The notes: a model not told the origin generated them from the sequence alone. Numbered from the stretch's first letter, positions 39,538 through 50,300 are shown. The stretch: DNA of 64,000 nt from Sinonovacula constricta (GCA_007844125.1 CM017570.1:51620109-51684108), one strand, 5' to 3'. Numbers and translations: made by a program.

Positions 39538-40218
39538 TATTCGACTTGTGTCAATGGCTCATTGCCAATTAAAAAACAACAGTGACCGAAATATCAGCAT
39601 AATTAGGGTTTAGATAAGAAACAGTCCAGTGATGCCTCAATTTACAATTTTATATTTAATTTGACCAGTCTTAATCATATTAAAATTAGTGAGTTCACAT
39701 AAAATGTACTTTTTCTTAATTAAGATGCACATTGATAGTTATATAATATATAATAGTTATTGAAAGAAAGCTTTTTTATTTTCAGTAAAAATCACATTAA
39801 CTTAGCTAATATGACTACTACTGACCACATCAGAGAGAAACTGTACTGTTTTAAATGCTTGTTAAAGGTAGGGCTGGTCAATACTACCCAGCCGTGTCAT
39901 GAATCAACAATATTCTTTTTTGTATCAACAGTTTCAAGCAGGTTAATGTAACATAATACATTTGAACAGTATTGAATTTATTCACCACTTTTTGGCCATC
40001 TTATAGATACTTTAAAACGAATAATATATTAAACATGGAATGCCAAGATCACAATCAAATGATATGTTAATTTTAAAGGAACATATGATAATTTTATGTT
40101 AAAACTTTGTTAATTTAAATACTGTCAATACCGGCCAACCAACATTATGGTGTTACCATTGGCATTTATAAGCCGCTTTATTAGCCATTATTGTAATGGT
40201 GGTTTGATCAGACCATAC
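39538..40218. other. Intron flank, nothing recognised
   Basis: AT-rich unique DNA between the 26-bp array and the donor of exon 40219-40363. A 63-codon plus-strand open frame at 39760-39951 has no recognisable product. Confidence 0.5.
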
Positions 40219-40363
40219 CTGCCAAGTAACATCCTACAAATAACCGAGGCATCATTGCGGTCGAAGCCGTTGTCACAGACTGCGCCCCATGTCCCGTTAT
40301 GATTCACCTCCACAGTACCGTAGTCTCGCCCACCGTTCACGAGTCGAACAAATGAAGCATGTC
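40219..40363 (-). CDS. SRCR domain exon, N-terminal half (domain 3 of window)
   Basis: This 145-nt exon follows acceptor TTTTCAG and ends GGCAG/GTATGG. It encodes [19 protein letters not shown], then [18 protein letters not shown] and [10 protein letters not shown]. It carries two cysteines, the conserved WG and an NGT sequon. The phase 1 start joins GGAG of the exon ending at 40610, making CGGHASF. The phase 2 end joins the exon starting at 23936. It strongly resembles the exons at 44953-45100 and 46286-46433. Confidence 0.9.
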
Positions 40364-40609
40364 CTGAAAATGAACAGAAAACGAAAACACATATATAAAA
40401 AGCACTATGAAGGGGGCTAAAGTCACAGATGCGGAACCTCATTCTGTATGTTGCTAAGAATGACAAAATATTTCGAAGAATGGACAGAAAATATATTATT
40501 CCGTTATCATTTAACGAAACCCCAAAACTGCATGTCTTATGTTGATTTTTTTATTAATCGTTTAATTTTTATTCTTAATATTCCGTTAGTTGTTGATATA
40601 TAATGTTAC
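40364..40609. other. Short intron between domains 2 and 3
   Basis: A 246-bp AT-rich phase 1 intron with donor GTAACA and acceptor TTTTCAG. It has no repeat array. Confidence 0.75.
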
Positions 40610-40776
40610 CTCCACATTCAACGCCGGCATCTTTACCATGGTGACAGGTATGTCTATACCACCCAGGAAAACGACAGTGTGCGATATCCGTCTCTTGTCC
40701 ATTGCATGCAACATGACTCATTACTATTGGACCCTGGCTCTGGCCGAAAAATGCTCCGGAATATGCACGAGCGGTC
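40610..40776 (-). CDS. SRCR domain exon, C-terminal half (domain 2 of window)
   Basis: This 167-nt exon starts after TTTCCCACAAG and ends TGTGGAG/GTAACA. It encodes TARAYSGAFFGQSQGPIVM, SHVACNGQETDIAHC and RFPGWYRHTCHHGKDAG, then VEC. Four cysteines are present in the expected places. The phase 2 start completes the GG left by the exon at 44953-45100, across a 4.2-kb intron with a 21-bp array. Its donor context TGTGGAG/GTAACATT resembles the core of the 49-bp array unit at 47-64 kb. Confidence 0.9.
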
Positions 40777-42127
40777 CTTGTGGGAAATACGTGTACAATT
40801 ATTATGGCGATCACGAAAGCATACTTTTGGATTGACGTTAATTTCGGATTACCTATCCCGATGTGAATATCACGATCGAATCGCTGTACCTATATTTCAA
40901 GTTTACCCTCCTCCCAAAGTGTAAATAGACCGCTAGTAATAGAGATAGCGTAATTCATCGACCGTCATGGTATTATGATAAGACAGCTAAGACTCATCAG
41001 CTGAAATGTAACTAAGATGGCACGAAGGTTCGCCAGTTGTTTTTAAAATTATGTAAAATGGATGAAGTCTGATGTTCGACTACGTAAATATGTTATTTGA
41101 AAATATATATGTCTTGATGATAACCCAAATATTCCGAAACAAACTTCAACAGTTAATGTAATATAACATTGATACTAAGTGATCGGTTTGAATTTATTTT
41201 TATACGGTGTCACACAACAAAGACAACAAGGTCGATGCTGATTATAATAATGTTCTGTCCTCACAGCTGTCAATTTGTCCATCATCATATCAGATAAGTA
41301 ATTATAGCACACATTGACATGACTTTATAGAAGTTATAGTGTTATCCGACAATAAATTACCTGACACAGTTTAGAGGAAATACCAGAAACAGCAAGGATG
41401 TGAGACATCCAAGGCGCCGTAGAGAGCATTCCATGTAAACAAGACGATGGCTATCCTCTACACATTCTAATTTTACTGTCGATTCATTACATAAAAAGTA
41501 TTTGCTACTTTGTATTCTTCCTTGTTGTCTGCTACATCTGTAATTACAAGCTGCATTGCTTACATTGGCATGCTTTGTTTCTTTTGTTAATACCTCACCA
41601 AACGGCTGCGAATTTATGCCTGCTACTTTTTACAATTGTAAGCTAGGATTTATTGTTGAAAGCTACAATCTTAAAAAGCCGGAGCTTTCGGTCCTTTTTC
41701 TCTAAAAAGGGCATCAAAGAACACCAGCGATATCGTGTTATTGACTGTTACACTATCGTGTTCATAAAAATGCATTTCATAAGAAGCACCACTCTCAAGA
41801 GCGGCGCAAAAAATGAGGTTTTTATTATATCCTTGTTAAAAGGTTTTGTAGTGCCAATAATATTTTGTCCATTAGGCGTAAAAAAGTTGTTTGTTTCCAT
41901 AACCCGGCCGACCGTATTTTTTGCCCCCGACCCTAAACTTTTTTCTAGAAGTCATCTCGGTTGCGAAATATTTTTTGTCAATTTCGCAAAATTCGGTCAT
42001 CTTGTTTTTCTTTTCTTTTAAGGAACTCAACCTCGAACAAATGAGTCCTTGATCTAGAAATAAGTGAGTAGTCACTACATTACAGGGTTGCAGTGTGCTT
42101 CATAACATTTTGAATCCTTATATATAG
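40777..42127. other. Intron, unique part
   Basis: AT-rich intron DNA. Two perfect hairpins are visible: CCTTTTT/AAAAAGG with a 4-nt loop (41693-41710), and TTGCGAAAT/ATTTCGCAA with an 11-nt loop (41961-41989). The stretch from about 41,640 to 42,060 has compositional features of an old interspersed repeat. The 122-codon plus-strand frame (41653-42021) is low in domain signal and not called a gene. Confidence 0.45.
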
Positions 42128-43800
42128 CCAGCTGTCCAGAACCCTGAACCAGCTATACAGGACCCAAAGCCAGATATCCATGGTCAAGAGCCAGCCATAT
42201 ATGGTCCAGAGCCAGCTATCCAGGACCCAGAGCAGCTATCCATGGTCCAGGGCCAGCTATCCAGGACCCTGAACCAGCTATACAGGACCCAAAGCCAGCT
42301 ATCCATGGTCAAGAGCCAGCCATCCAGGACCCTGAACCAGCTATACAGGACCCAAAGCCAGCTATCCATGGTCAAGAGCCAGCCATATATGGTCCAGAGC
42401 CAGCTCTCCAGGACCCAGAGCAGCTATCCATGGTCCAGAACCAGCTATCCATGGTCCAGAGCCAGCTATCCAGAACCCAGAACCAGCTATCCATGGTCCA
42501 GGGCCAGCTATCCATGGTCCAGAGCCAGCTATCCAGAACCCAGAACCAGCTATCCATGGTCCAGAGCCAGCTATCCAGGACCCAGAACCAGCTATCCGTG
42601 GTCCAGGGCCAGCTATCCAGGACCCAGAACCAGCTATCCATGGTCCAGAGCCAGCTATCCAGGATCCAGAGCCAGCTATCCAGGACCCAGAACCAGCTAT
42701 CCATGGTCAAGAGCCAGCTATCCATGGTCAAGAGCCAGCCATATATGGTCCAGAGCCAGCTATCCAGGACCCTGAACCAGCTATGCAGGACCCAAAGCCA
42801 GCTATCCATGGTCAAGAGCCAGCCATATATGGTCCAGAGCCAGCTCTCCAGGACCCAGAACCAGCTATCCATGGTCAAGAGCCAGCTATCCATGACCAAG
42901 GACCAGCTATCCCAGGTCCAGAGTCAGCTATCCAGAACCCAGAACCAGCTATCCATGGTCAAGAGCCAGCCATCCAGGACCCAGAACCAGCTATCGATGG
43001 TCCAGAGCCAGCTCTCCAGGACCCAGAGCCAGTTATCCATTGTCCAGAACCAGCTGTCCAGGACCCAGAACCAGCTATCTATAGTCCAGAGCCAGCTATC
43101 CACAATCCAGGACCAGCAATCACTGGTCCAGGGCCAGCTATCCTGGATCCAGAGCCATCTATCCATGGTCCAGAGTCAGTTATCCATGGTCCAGAGCCAG
43201 CTATCCAGGACCTAGAGCCAGCTATCCATGGTCCAGAGCCAGCTATCCAGGACCCAGAACCAGTTATCCATGGTCCAGAGCCAGCTATCCAGGACCTAGA
43301 GCCAGCTATCCATGGTCCAGAGCCAGCTATCCAGGACCCAGAACCAGTTATCCATGTTCCAGGGCCAGCTATCCAGGACCCAGAGCCAGCTATCCATGGT
43401 CCAGAGCCAGCTATCCATGTTCCAGGACCAGCTGTCCAGGACCCAGAACCAGTAATCCATGGTCCAGAGCCAGCTATCCAGGACCCAGAACCAGCTATCC
43501 ATGGTCCAGGGCCAGCTATCCAGGACCCAGAACCAGCTATCCATGGTCCAGGGCCAGCTATCCAGGACCCAGAGCCAGCTATCCAGGACCCAGAGCCAGC
43601 TCTCCAGGACCCAGAGCCAGTTATCCATGGTCCAGAGCCAGCTATCCATGTTCCAGGACCAGCTGTCCAGACCCAAAACCAGCTATCCATGGTCCAGAGC
43701 CAGCTATCAAGGACCCATAGCCAGCTATCCAAGACCCAGAGCCAGCTATCCATGGTCCAGAGCCAGCTATCCAGGACCCAGAGCCAGCTATCAAGAATAC
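42128..43800. repeat. 21-bp minisatellite, about 79 copies
   Basis: The units are CCAGAGCCAGCTATCCATGG (plus T) and the alternate CCAGAACCAGCTATCCAGGA (plus C). They often alternate, giving a 42-bp second-order period. Because 21 is divisible by 3, open frames run through with 7-residue periods (GPEPAIH, MVQSQLS on plus; SWLWTMD, AGSGPWI on minus). The 367-codon plus-strand frame (42783-43886) looks like a proline-rich protein but is a by-product of the repeat, antisense to the SRCR gene. The array sits in the intron splitting SRCR domain 2. Confidence 0.95.
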
Positions 43801-44030
43801 CTTTACATTGCCGGCACAAACAGCGCGTTGTGTTATTTCATGTGTTGAATGCTGTAAAGCACGTTTATACTATACAACAGAACTAAATAAAATGACAGGC
43901 AAAAACTATTCATTGCAAAAAAACCTTTTTGAATTTGTTTTTCACTTGTGGATCACCATTGACATTCCCTTGTTATAAAAGTTTATAGGGTGTTGTAACA
44001 AAAAACTTAACAGTTGGAAATCCTGTTGAA

Positions 44031-44219
44031 TTGAGTTATTATGCCTGCAAATTTGTCACTGATAAAGACATCTGTTGCCATTGTGGTGGCGATGGTGGTA
44101 TTGTTGTCCAAATACTTAAATTAAAATTTAATTCAGTTCTGCCAATTTGTATGTATTGCATGGACATTGGGAGGATGGCTGTAGTACATGTACAGCGTCC
44201 TTTCAGAAAAAAGAAATAA
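44031..44219 (+). pseudogene. Short ORF with paired CxxC motifs, possible mobile-element remnant
   Basis: The 62-codon frame contains DKDICCHCGGDGGIV and, 22 residues later, PICMYCMDIG, ending RPFRKKK before a stop. Two CxxC pairs with this spacing suggest a small zinc-binding fold, and the basic tail suggests a nucleic-acid binding fragment. It is on the opposite strand to the SRCR gene, inside an intron, and lacks any visible upstream exon. I read it as a remnant of a transposon or retrocopied gene. The family is not identified. Confidence 0.3.
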
Positions 44220-44319
44220 TGTTGTGTAAGATTTACTTAACAAAAATGTCATGATATACATAAAGTAATCTTAAACATTTAAACTTTATAAAATGTTCAT
44301 TTTCCTTTCAGAATATGCT

Positions 44320-44735
44320 TCATTTGAATATATTGCACATACGTTTGTTTTAAAAATCAATGTCAAAGGTGAATGGGCCAGCTGTAATTTTTCACAAATG
44401 AGCAGTGGTGTCAGATTCAGCAGGAAATGTCACTTTTTAATGCATAATGTCTATATGTATTGCAGTCGAAAATAATGGATTAACAGAAACGAAATAAAAG
44501 AAAACTAAAACACATGATTTCCAAAAAAACATACGATTCAATTAAATAATGAGTTCTTGGAAATCATGTGTTTCTTTTATTCTATGGTTTTCGAGGGCAA
44601 TACATAGACATTGTGAATTAATTAATTGACGTTTTACTCAATCTGCCAATACTCCTAATGTGTGAAAATTTACGACTGACCCATTTCATCTTTCACATTA
44701 AACAAACGTTTGTGCAATATTCTAGAAGAAAAATA
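44320..44735. repeat. Large imperfect inverted repeat (foldback element)
   Basis: The left arm (about 44,320-44,524) matches the reverse complement of the right arm (44,557 to about 44,735), with a central spacer of about 32 nt. The innermost 17 bp are perfect: AAACACATGATTTCCAA (44508-44524) against 44557-44573. Further out, AATGTCTATATGTATTG with TCGAAAA pairs with AATGTCTATGTATTG and TCGAAAA. Further still, the blocks TTGCACATACGTTTGTTT and TTGCACAAACGTTTGTTT pair. The arms are of unequal length through small indels, so this is an old foldback element or inverted duplication. It ends about 220 bp from the donor of the exon at 44953. Confidence 0.75.
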
Positions 44736-44952
44736 TTAATATAGTTTATATAAAATTATGAGTTTCAGGTTACCCTATTTTTGAGACCGTTACGGAAACA
44801 AACCCCGTTTTGGCCTTACCACAGTGATGGTACGTTTAATGTATTTTCTGTGTTACATAGGCTATAAACACTCCTTTTCTATATATAATAGTGTGTGGAG
44901 GACGTTTAATATTTCGGTAATATGAGAAATAAATATCCGAATAATTACATAC

Positions 44953-45100
44953 CCGCCTTTATCCAGCATTGTACATATAACGGATGCATCGTCATTGTCA
45001 AAACCGTCGTCACAGATTGATCCCCACGTCCCGTTGTGAAACACCTCCACAGTTCCATAGTCTGGTCCACCGTTTATTAGGCGAACAAACGACGCATGAC
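44953..45100 (-). CDS. SRCR domain exon, N-terminal half (domain 2 of window)
   Basis: This 148-nt exon follows acceptor TGTCGTAG and ends GGCGG/GTATGT. It encodes [36 protein letters not shown] and ASVICTMLDKG. Two cysteines, WG and an NGT sequon are in place. The phase 1 start (G plus GT) joins the exon ending at 45363, and the phase 2 end (GG) joins the exon at 40776. Confidence 0.9.
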
Positions 45101-45362
45101 CTACGACAAGAAGACAATATACTAAAAGTGGTTTATACAAATTTGATTTCTTGAGAAACTGTACCTACATGTTTTTTATATTCGTTAAATCGGCCCATGA
45201 TATGTACGTGTGGTATTATTGTTTCAAGGAAGTAATGCGATTTTGCCGAAGGCCATTTTTTAAAACGAATTAATGAACCTTCCACAAGAAGCGAGAAGGG
45301 CTTTGCAGAAATGTCGTCAAGTTATCCGAAGTATGTAAAGCGAATATTTGAACAAATGTTAC
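45101..45362. other. Short intron between domains 1 and 2
   Basis: A 262-bp phase 1 intron with donor GTAACA. No array or gene. Its size matches the 246-bp intron at 40364-40609, in keeping with duplication of a domain-plus-intron unit. Confidence 0.7.
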
Positions 45363-45529
45363 CTCCGCAATCCACGCCTACAACTCCGTTTTCATTACAA
45401 GTGTGGTTAAACCAACCAGAGAAGCTACAGTGTGAGATGTCTGTCTCGTTTCCTATGCATGTGACGTGGTCCATTTGAATAGGACCATCGCTTTCGCCAA
45501 AAAATGCCCCGTAGTAGGTCTGACCGTAC
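45363..45529 (-). CDS. SRCR domain exon, C-terminal half (domain 1 of window)
   Basis: This 167-nt exon starts after TATCCAG and ends TGCGGAG/GTAACA. It encodes YGQTYYGAFFGESDGPIQM, DHVTCIGNETDISHC and SFSGWFNHTCNENGVVG, then VDC. Four cysteines and NET/NHT sequons are present. It joins in phase 2 to the exon at 46286-46433 (GG plus G) and in phase 1 to the next domain. It has the same length and class as the exon at 40610-40776. Confidence 0.9.
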
Positions 45530-45555
45530 CTGGATATTAGATATAGGAATTTGTA

Positions 45556-45920
45556 AGCACACAATATATACAAAGAGCATATACATAGAGCATATACATA
45601 GATCACATACATAGAGCATATACATAGATCACATACATAGAACACATACATAGAGCGTATACATAGATCACATACATAGAGTGTATACATAGAGCACACA
45701 CATAGAGCATATACAAAGAACATACACAGAGAACATATACATAGAGCATATACATAGAGCTCATAGATAGAGTGTATACATAGAGCACATACATAGAGCA
45801 TATACATAGATCACATACATAGAACACATACATAGAGCATATACATAAAGCACATAAATAGAGCACATACATAAAGCACATACATAAAGCACATACATAG
45901 AGCACATACATAGTATGTAT
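45556..45920. repeat. 13-bp minisatellite, about 28 copies
   Basis: The unit is GAGCATATACATA with variants GATCACATACATA and GAACACATACATA. A 13-residue protein period (three units) appears on the minus strand, for example YVIYVYALCMCSM. The array begins about 25 bp into the intron upstream of the acceptor of exon 45529. Minus-strand open frames across it, up to 161 codons including the real exon, owe most of their length to the repeat. Confidence 0.92.
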
Positions 45921-46285
45921 GCATTGTTCACATACTCTTGTCATCAAAGGTTGGAACTAAGCATCGATTTACTTAGTGAATTGTAAGAAAATTCAATGTT
46001 TTATTGTAATACAATGGTCTGGTAAAAATGAACAATAATATTTATCTAGTATTAGTGAAACGAAGGTATGCTTAAAATATAAAAAAATATACGATCAAAA
46101 TATATAAAGGCTTGTTTTCTATTCTCTTACAAAATGCAGACAGACCTTCTTGCTGTTGCCTTATAGATTCAATGTTCGTTTTAAAATCTAATTCTTTAAA
46201 GGCGAAATGTTTTATTCGAGTATTTTGTAAACAATCAAAAAGACAAAAAAATCTTAATCTGGGCTATGTACATAATTAACCTTAC
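45921..46285. other. Intron, no further feature seen
   Basis: AT-rich remainder of the intron that splits SRCR domain 1, between the 13-bp array and the GTAAGG donor at 46285. Confidence 0.55.
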
Positions 46286-46433
46286 CCATCCCTTCCGAGT
46301 ATTCTACATATAACTGAAGCTTCACGGTTGCTGAAACCGTTATCACAAATTGGGCCCCATTTGTAGTGTTGATACACTTCCACGGTACCGTAGTCAGATA
46401 CACCGTTCACAAGGCGAACAAACGAATCATGGC
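46286..46433 (-). CDS. SRCR domain exon, N-terminal half (domain 1 of window)
   Basis: This 148-nt exon follows acceptor TATCTTCAG and ends GATGG/GTAAGG. It encodes [37 protein letters not shown] and ASVICRILGRDG. It is the first exon of the gene in this window in transcription order. Its phase 1 start requires an upstream exon beyond the 49-bp array. The usual NGTWG is replaced by HYKWG, so the sequon is lost, but both cysteines are present. Confidence 0.87.
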
Positions 46434-47164
46434 CTGAAGATATCAGTTATACCATAAAAGAAAATCAAGTATTCATCTAACGTGTTTTGTTTTGTTTTTT
46501 TCTTGTGTATTTTGAAGGTGCACTGTTAGAATTCAAATTAACATGGTCTTCAGTTCCTTTATATTAAACACAGAAATGTATACCCCTACACCAATTTCCT
46601 AGTTGATTCGAACTTTACAAAACAATACATATGTAGCTGCGTTATGGGCGAATGTCTTCCCTTTTCTCGTGGTTGAAATATTAATATGTCGATTTTTCCT
46701 TATTGCTATCTGCAATTTATATTCTGTTTTTAACTTAGTTGAAAGTTGTTTTAGTCCGGTGAGTTTAAATGGTGATATTCATAGCCGGTGTCAAAGCGTT
46801 ATGTGATAATTGACCATTCTACAGTATGGTATTGGCTCTGTCCTAATGTTACTTCATAAATAACGTAACAAGCACATGTTTTGATTAATTAAAAATAACC
46901 AGCGTTCCTATGTAAAGTAAATAAAACTTAATGATGTAATAATGCGATCATTTGGATAAAACAATGTTTGATCAGCGGTTTATACAGTCATTTCATAGAA
47001 GTTGATGAAAAACAGTTAAAGTGGTTTGATTATGACAAATTGTGGAAAGTGTGCTCCGGTCTCTGTCAACTGTCTGTAAGTCCCCCACCTTGGGTCAACA
47101 GTCTACAGTTTTCTTAGAACTGATGCCTTCAATGTAAGGAGGATGTTCTGAGCGTCATATGAAT
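46434..47164. other. Intron, unique part
   Basis: AT-rich DNA upstream of the acceptor at 46434. A 67-codon plus-strand frame (46603-46806) is hydrophobic but has no recognisable product. Nothing else was seen. Confidence 0.45.
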
Positions 47165-47345
47165 TAGACAGCCAGTCACGTTGTCCCTACACCAACAAGG
47201 CGTGAAACCGTCCTTATCTTAACTTTACTTGGACAACGTAGCTATACCACGACATTGTGCGAAGAGTTGTCACCGCTTGGGTTTGGAGTCGTGACATTCC
47301 GTACCTGGAGCCGGCGCTCTATAGATTTTAGCATTAGAGCGGACA
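47165..47345 (-). mobile_element. Diverged copy of the tRNA-type SINE
   Basis: This segment shares blocks in the same order with the SINE at 4425-4620: CAGTCAC near the distal end, AGCTATACCA in the middle, then a GC-rich head. On the minus strand the head has an A-box-like TATAGAGCGCCGGCT (near 47,322) and a B-box-like CGACTCC (near 47,290). Like the first copy, it directly borders a minisatellite on its 5' (right) side. Confidence 0.4.
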
Positions 47346-50300
47346 ACTCATACACTGTAAGCAAACATAAACTCTACAAGAGGCTCCTGAAGTAAACCAT
47401 AAAATGTAAACAAACATTACCTCCACAAAAGGCCCCTGAAGTGAACAGTACACTGTAAGCAAACATTACCTCCACAAAAGGCCCCTGCAATGAACAGTAC
47501 ACTGTAAGCAAACATTACCACTTAAAGAGGATCCTGAAGAAAACCGTACAATGTAAACAAACATAACTTCTTCAAAGACTCCTGAAGTGAAGCATACACT
47601 GTAAGTAAACATTACCTCCACAAGAGGCTTCTGAAGTAACCCATAGAATGTAAGAAAACATTACTTCTACCGGAGGCTCCTGAAGTGAACAGTAAACTGT
47701 AAGCAAACATTACCTCTAGAAGAGGCTCCTGCAATGAACCATACACTGTAAGCAAACATTACCTCTACAAGAGGCTCCTGCAATTAACAGTACACTGTAA
47801 GCAAACATAACCTCCACAAGAGGCTCCTGCAATGAACAGTACAATGTAAGCAAACATTACCTCTACATAAGGCTCCTGAAGTGAACCATACACTGTAAGC
47901 AAACATTACCTCCACAAGAGGTTCCTGAAGAGGACAGTACACTGTAAGCAGACATTACCTCTACAGGAGGCTACTGAAGTGGACAGTACACTGTAATCAA
48001 ACATTACCTCTAGAAGAGGCTCCTGAAGTGAACAGTACACTGTAAGCAAACATTACCTCTACAAGAGGTTCCCGAACTAAACAGTACACTGTAAGCAAAC
48101 ATTACCTCTACAAGAGGCACTTGAAGTGAACAGTTCATTGTAAGCAAACATTACCTCCACAAGAGGTTCCTGAAGTAAACAGTACACTGTAAGCAAACTT
48201 TACCTCTACATAAGGCTCCTGAAGTGAACCATACACTGTAAGCAAACATTACCTCCACAAGAGGTTCCTGAAGTAAACAGTACACTGTAAGCAAACATTA
48301 CCTCCACAAGTGGCTCCTGAAGTGAACCATACACTGTAAGCAAACATTACCTCCACAAGAGGTTCCTGAAGTAAACAGTACACTGTAAGCAAACATTACC
48401 TCCACAAGTGGCTCCTGAAGTGAACCATACACTGTAAGCAAACATTACCTCCACAAGTGGCTCCTGAAGTGAAACCATACACTGTTAGCAAACATTACCT
48501 CTACAAGAGGCTCCTGAAGTGAACACTACACTGTTAGCAAATATTACCTCCACACGAGGCTCCTGAAGTGAACACCACACTGTAAGCAAACATTACCTCC
48601 ACAAGAGGCTCCTGAAGTGAACCATACACTGTAAGCAAACATTACCTCTACAAGAGGCTCCTGAAGTGGAAAGCACACTGTAAGCAAACATTACCTCTAC
48701 AAGAGACTCCTGCAATGAACAGTACAATGTAAGCAAACATTACCCCTACAAGAGACTCCTGCAATGAACCATACACTGTAAGCAAACCTCTACAAAAGGC
48801 AATGACTGTAAGCAAACATTACCTCCACAAGAGGCTCCTGCAATGAACATGAACCGTACACTGTAAGGAAACATTACCTCCACAAGAGGCTCCTGCAATG
48901 ACCAGTACACTGTAAGCAAACATTACCTCTACAAGAGATTCCTGAAGTGAACAGTACACTGTAAGCAAACATTACCTCTACAAGAGACTCCTGCAATGAA
49001 CCATACACTGTAAGCAAACTTTACCTCTACAAGAGACTCCTGCAATGAACAGTACAATGTAAGCAAACATTACCCCTACAAGAGACTCCTGCAATGAACC
49101 ATACACTGTAAGCAAACATTACCTCTACAAGAGACTCCTGCAATGAACAGTAAACTGTAAGCAAACATTACCTCTACAAGAGACTCCTGCAATGAACCAT
49201 ACACTGTAAGCAAACATTACCTCCACAAGTGGTTCCTGCAATGAACATTACAATGTAAGCAAACATTACCTCTACAAGAGACTTCTGCAATGAACAGTAC
49301 ACTGTAAGCAAACATAACATCTACAAGAGGCTCCTGCAATGACCAGTACACTGTAAGCAAACATTACCTCTACAAGAGATTCCTGAAGTGAACAGTACAC
49401 TGTAAGCAAACATTATCTCCACAAGAGGCTCCTGCACTGACCAGTACACTGTAAGCAAACATTACCTCTACAAGAGACTCCTGCAATGAACCATACACTG
49501 TAAGCAAACATTACCTCTACAAGAGACTCCTGCAATGAACAGTACAATGTAAGCAAATATTACCTCTACAAGAGACTCCTGCAATGAACAGTACAATGTA
49601 AGCAAACATTACCTCTACAAGAGACTCCTGGAATGAACCATTCACTGTAAGCAAACATTACCTCTACAAGAGACTCCTGCAATGACCAGTACACTGTAAG
49701 CAAACATTACCTCTACAAGAGACTCCTGCAATGAACCATACACTGTAAGCAAACATTACCTCTACAAGAGACTCCTGCAATAAACAGTACAATGTAAGCA
49801 AACATTACCTCTACAAGATCCTCCTGAAGTGAACAGTACAATGTAAGCAAACATTACCTCCACAAGTGGCTCCTGAAGTGGACAGTACAATGTAAGCAAA
49901 CATTACCTCTACAGGAGGCTCCTGAAGTGGACAGTACAATGTAAGCAAACATTACCCCTACAAGAGACTCCTGCAATGAACCATACACTGTAAGCAAACA
50001 TTACCTCTACAAGAGACTCCTGCAATGAACAGTACACTGTAAGCAAACTATGACCTCTACAAGAGGCTCCTGCAATGATCAGTACACTGTAAGCAAACTA
50101 TGACCTCTACAAGAAGTCCTGAAGAGAACCGTAGAATGTAAGCAAACATTACCTCTACAAGAGGCTCCTGCAATGAACAGTACACTGTAAGTAAACTATG
50201 ACCTCTATAAGAGACTCCTGAAATTAACAGTACACTGTAAGCAAACATTACAAGAGTCTCCTGCAATGAACAGTACACTGTAAGCAAACATTACCTTCAC

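Larger units (their letters stand above)
2938..46433 (-). other. Partial gene: tandem group A SRCR-domain receptor or secreted protein (10 exons, 5 domains)
   Basis: Ten minus-strand exons join in order 46433-46286, 45529-45363, 45100-44953, 40776-40610, 40363-40219, 23936-23776, 9496-9340, 8427-8267, 5607-5454 and 3101-2938. All have AG acceptors and GT donors and keep one frame: phase 1 between domains, phase 2 within each domain. Each exon pair gives a domain of 102-106 residues with six cysteines in the pattern WGxxCDxxF, VIC, CNG, C, C and (V)DC, separated by linkers of a few residues. Six cysteines and two exons per domain are the known hallmarks of group A SRCR domains (MSR1, MARCO, LOXL types); group B has eight cysteines and usually one exon. 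Such proteins are extracellular and bind ligands, often in innate immunity. That role is inferred here. No signal peptide, membrane segment, start or stop lies in the window, so the gene extends past both ends. Several N-x-S/T sequons (NGT, NHS) suggest glycosylation. Confidence 0.85.

Noticed and set aside
41653..42021. 122-codon plus-strand ORF
   Set aside because: No recognisable domain, AT-rich composition, and the region looks like an old interspersed repeat in an intron.
42783..43886. Proline-rich repeat protein (GPEPAIQDPEPAIH)
   Set aside because: By-product of a 21-bp tandem repeat with open frames on both strands and no supporting gene structure.
45322..45807. Single 161-codon minus-strand gene
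   Set aside because: Only 45363-45529 is the SRCR exon. The rest is the 13-bp array and intron read through past the acceptor.
46603..46806. Hydrophobic 67-codon ORF as a small membrane protein
   Set aside because: No homology that I recognise, inside an intron upstream of an SRCR exon, and its length is within chance for AT-rich DNA.
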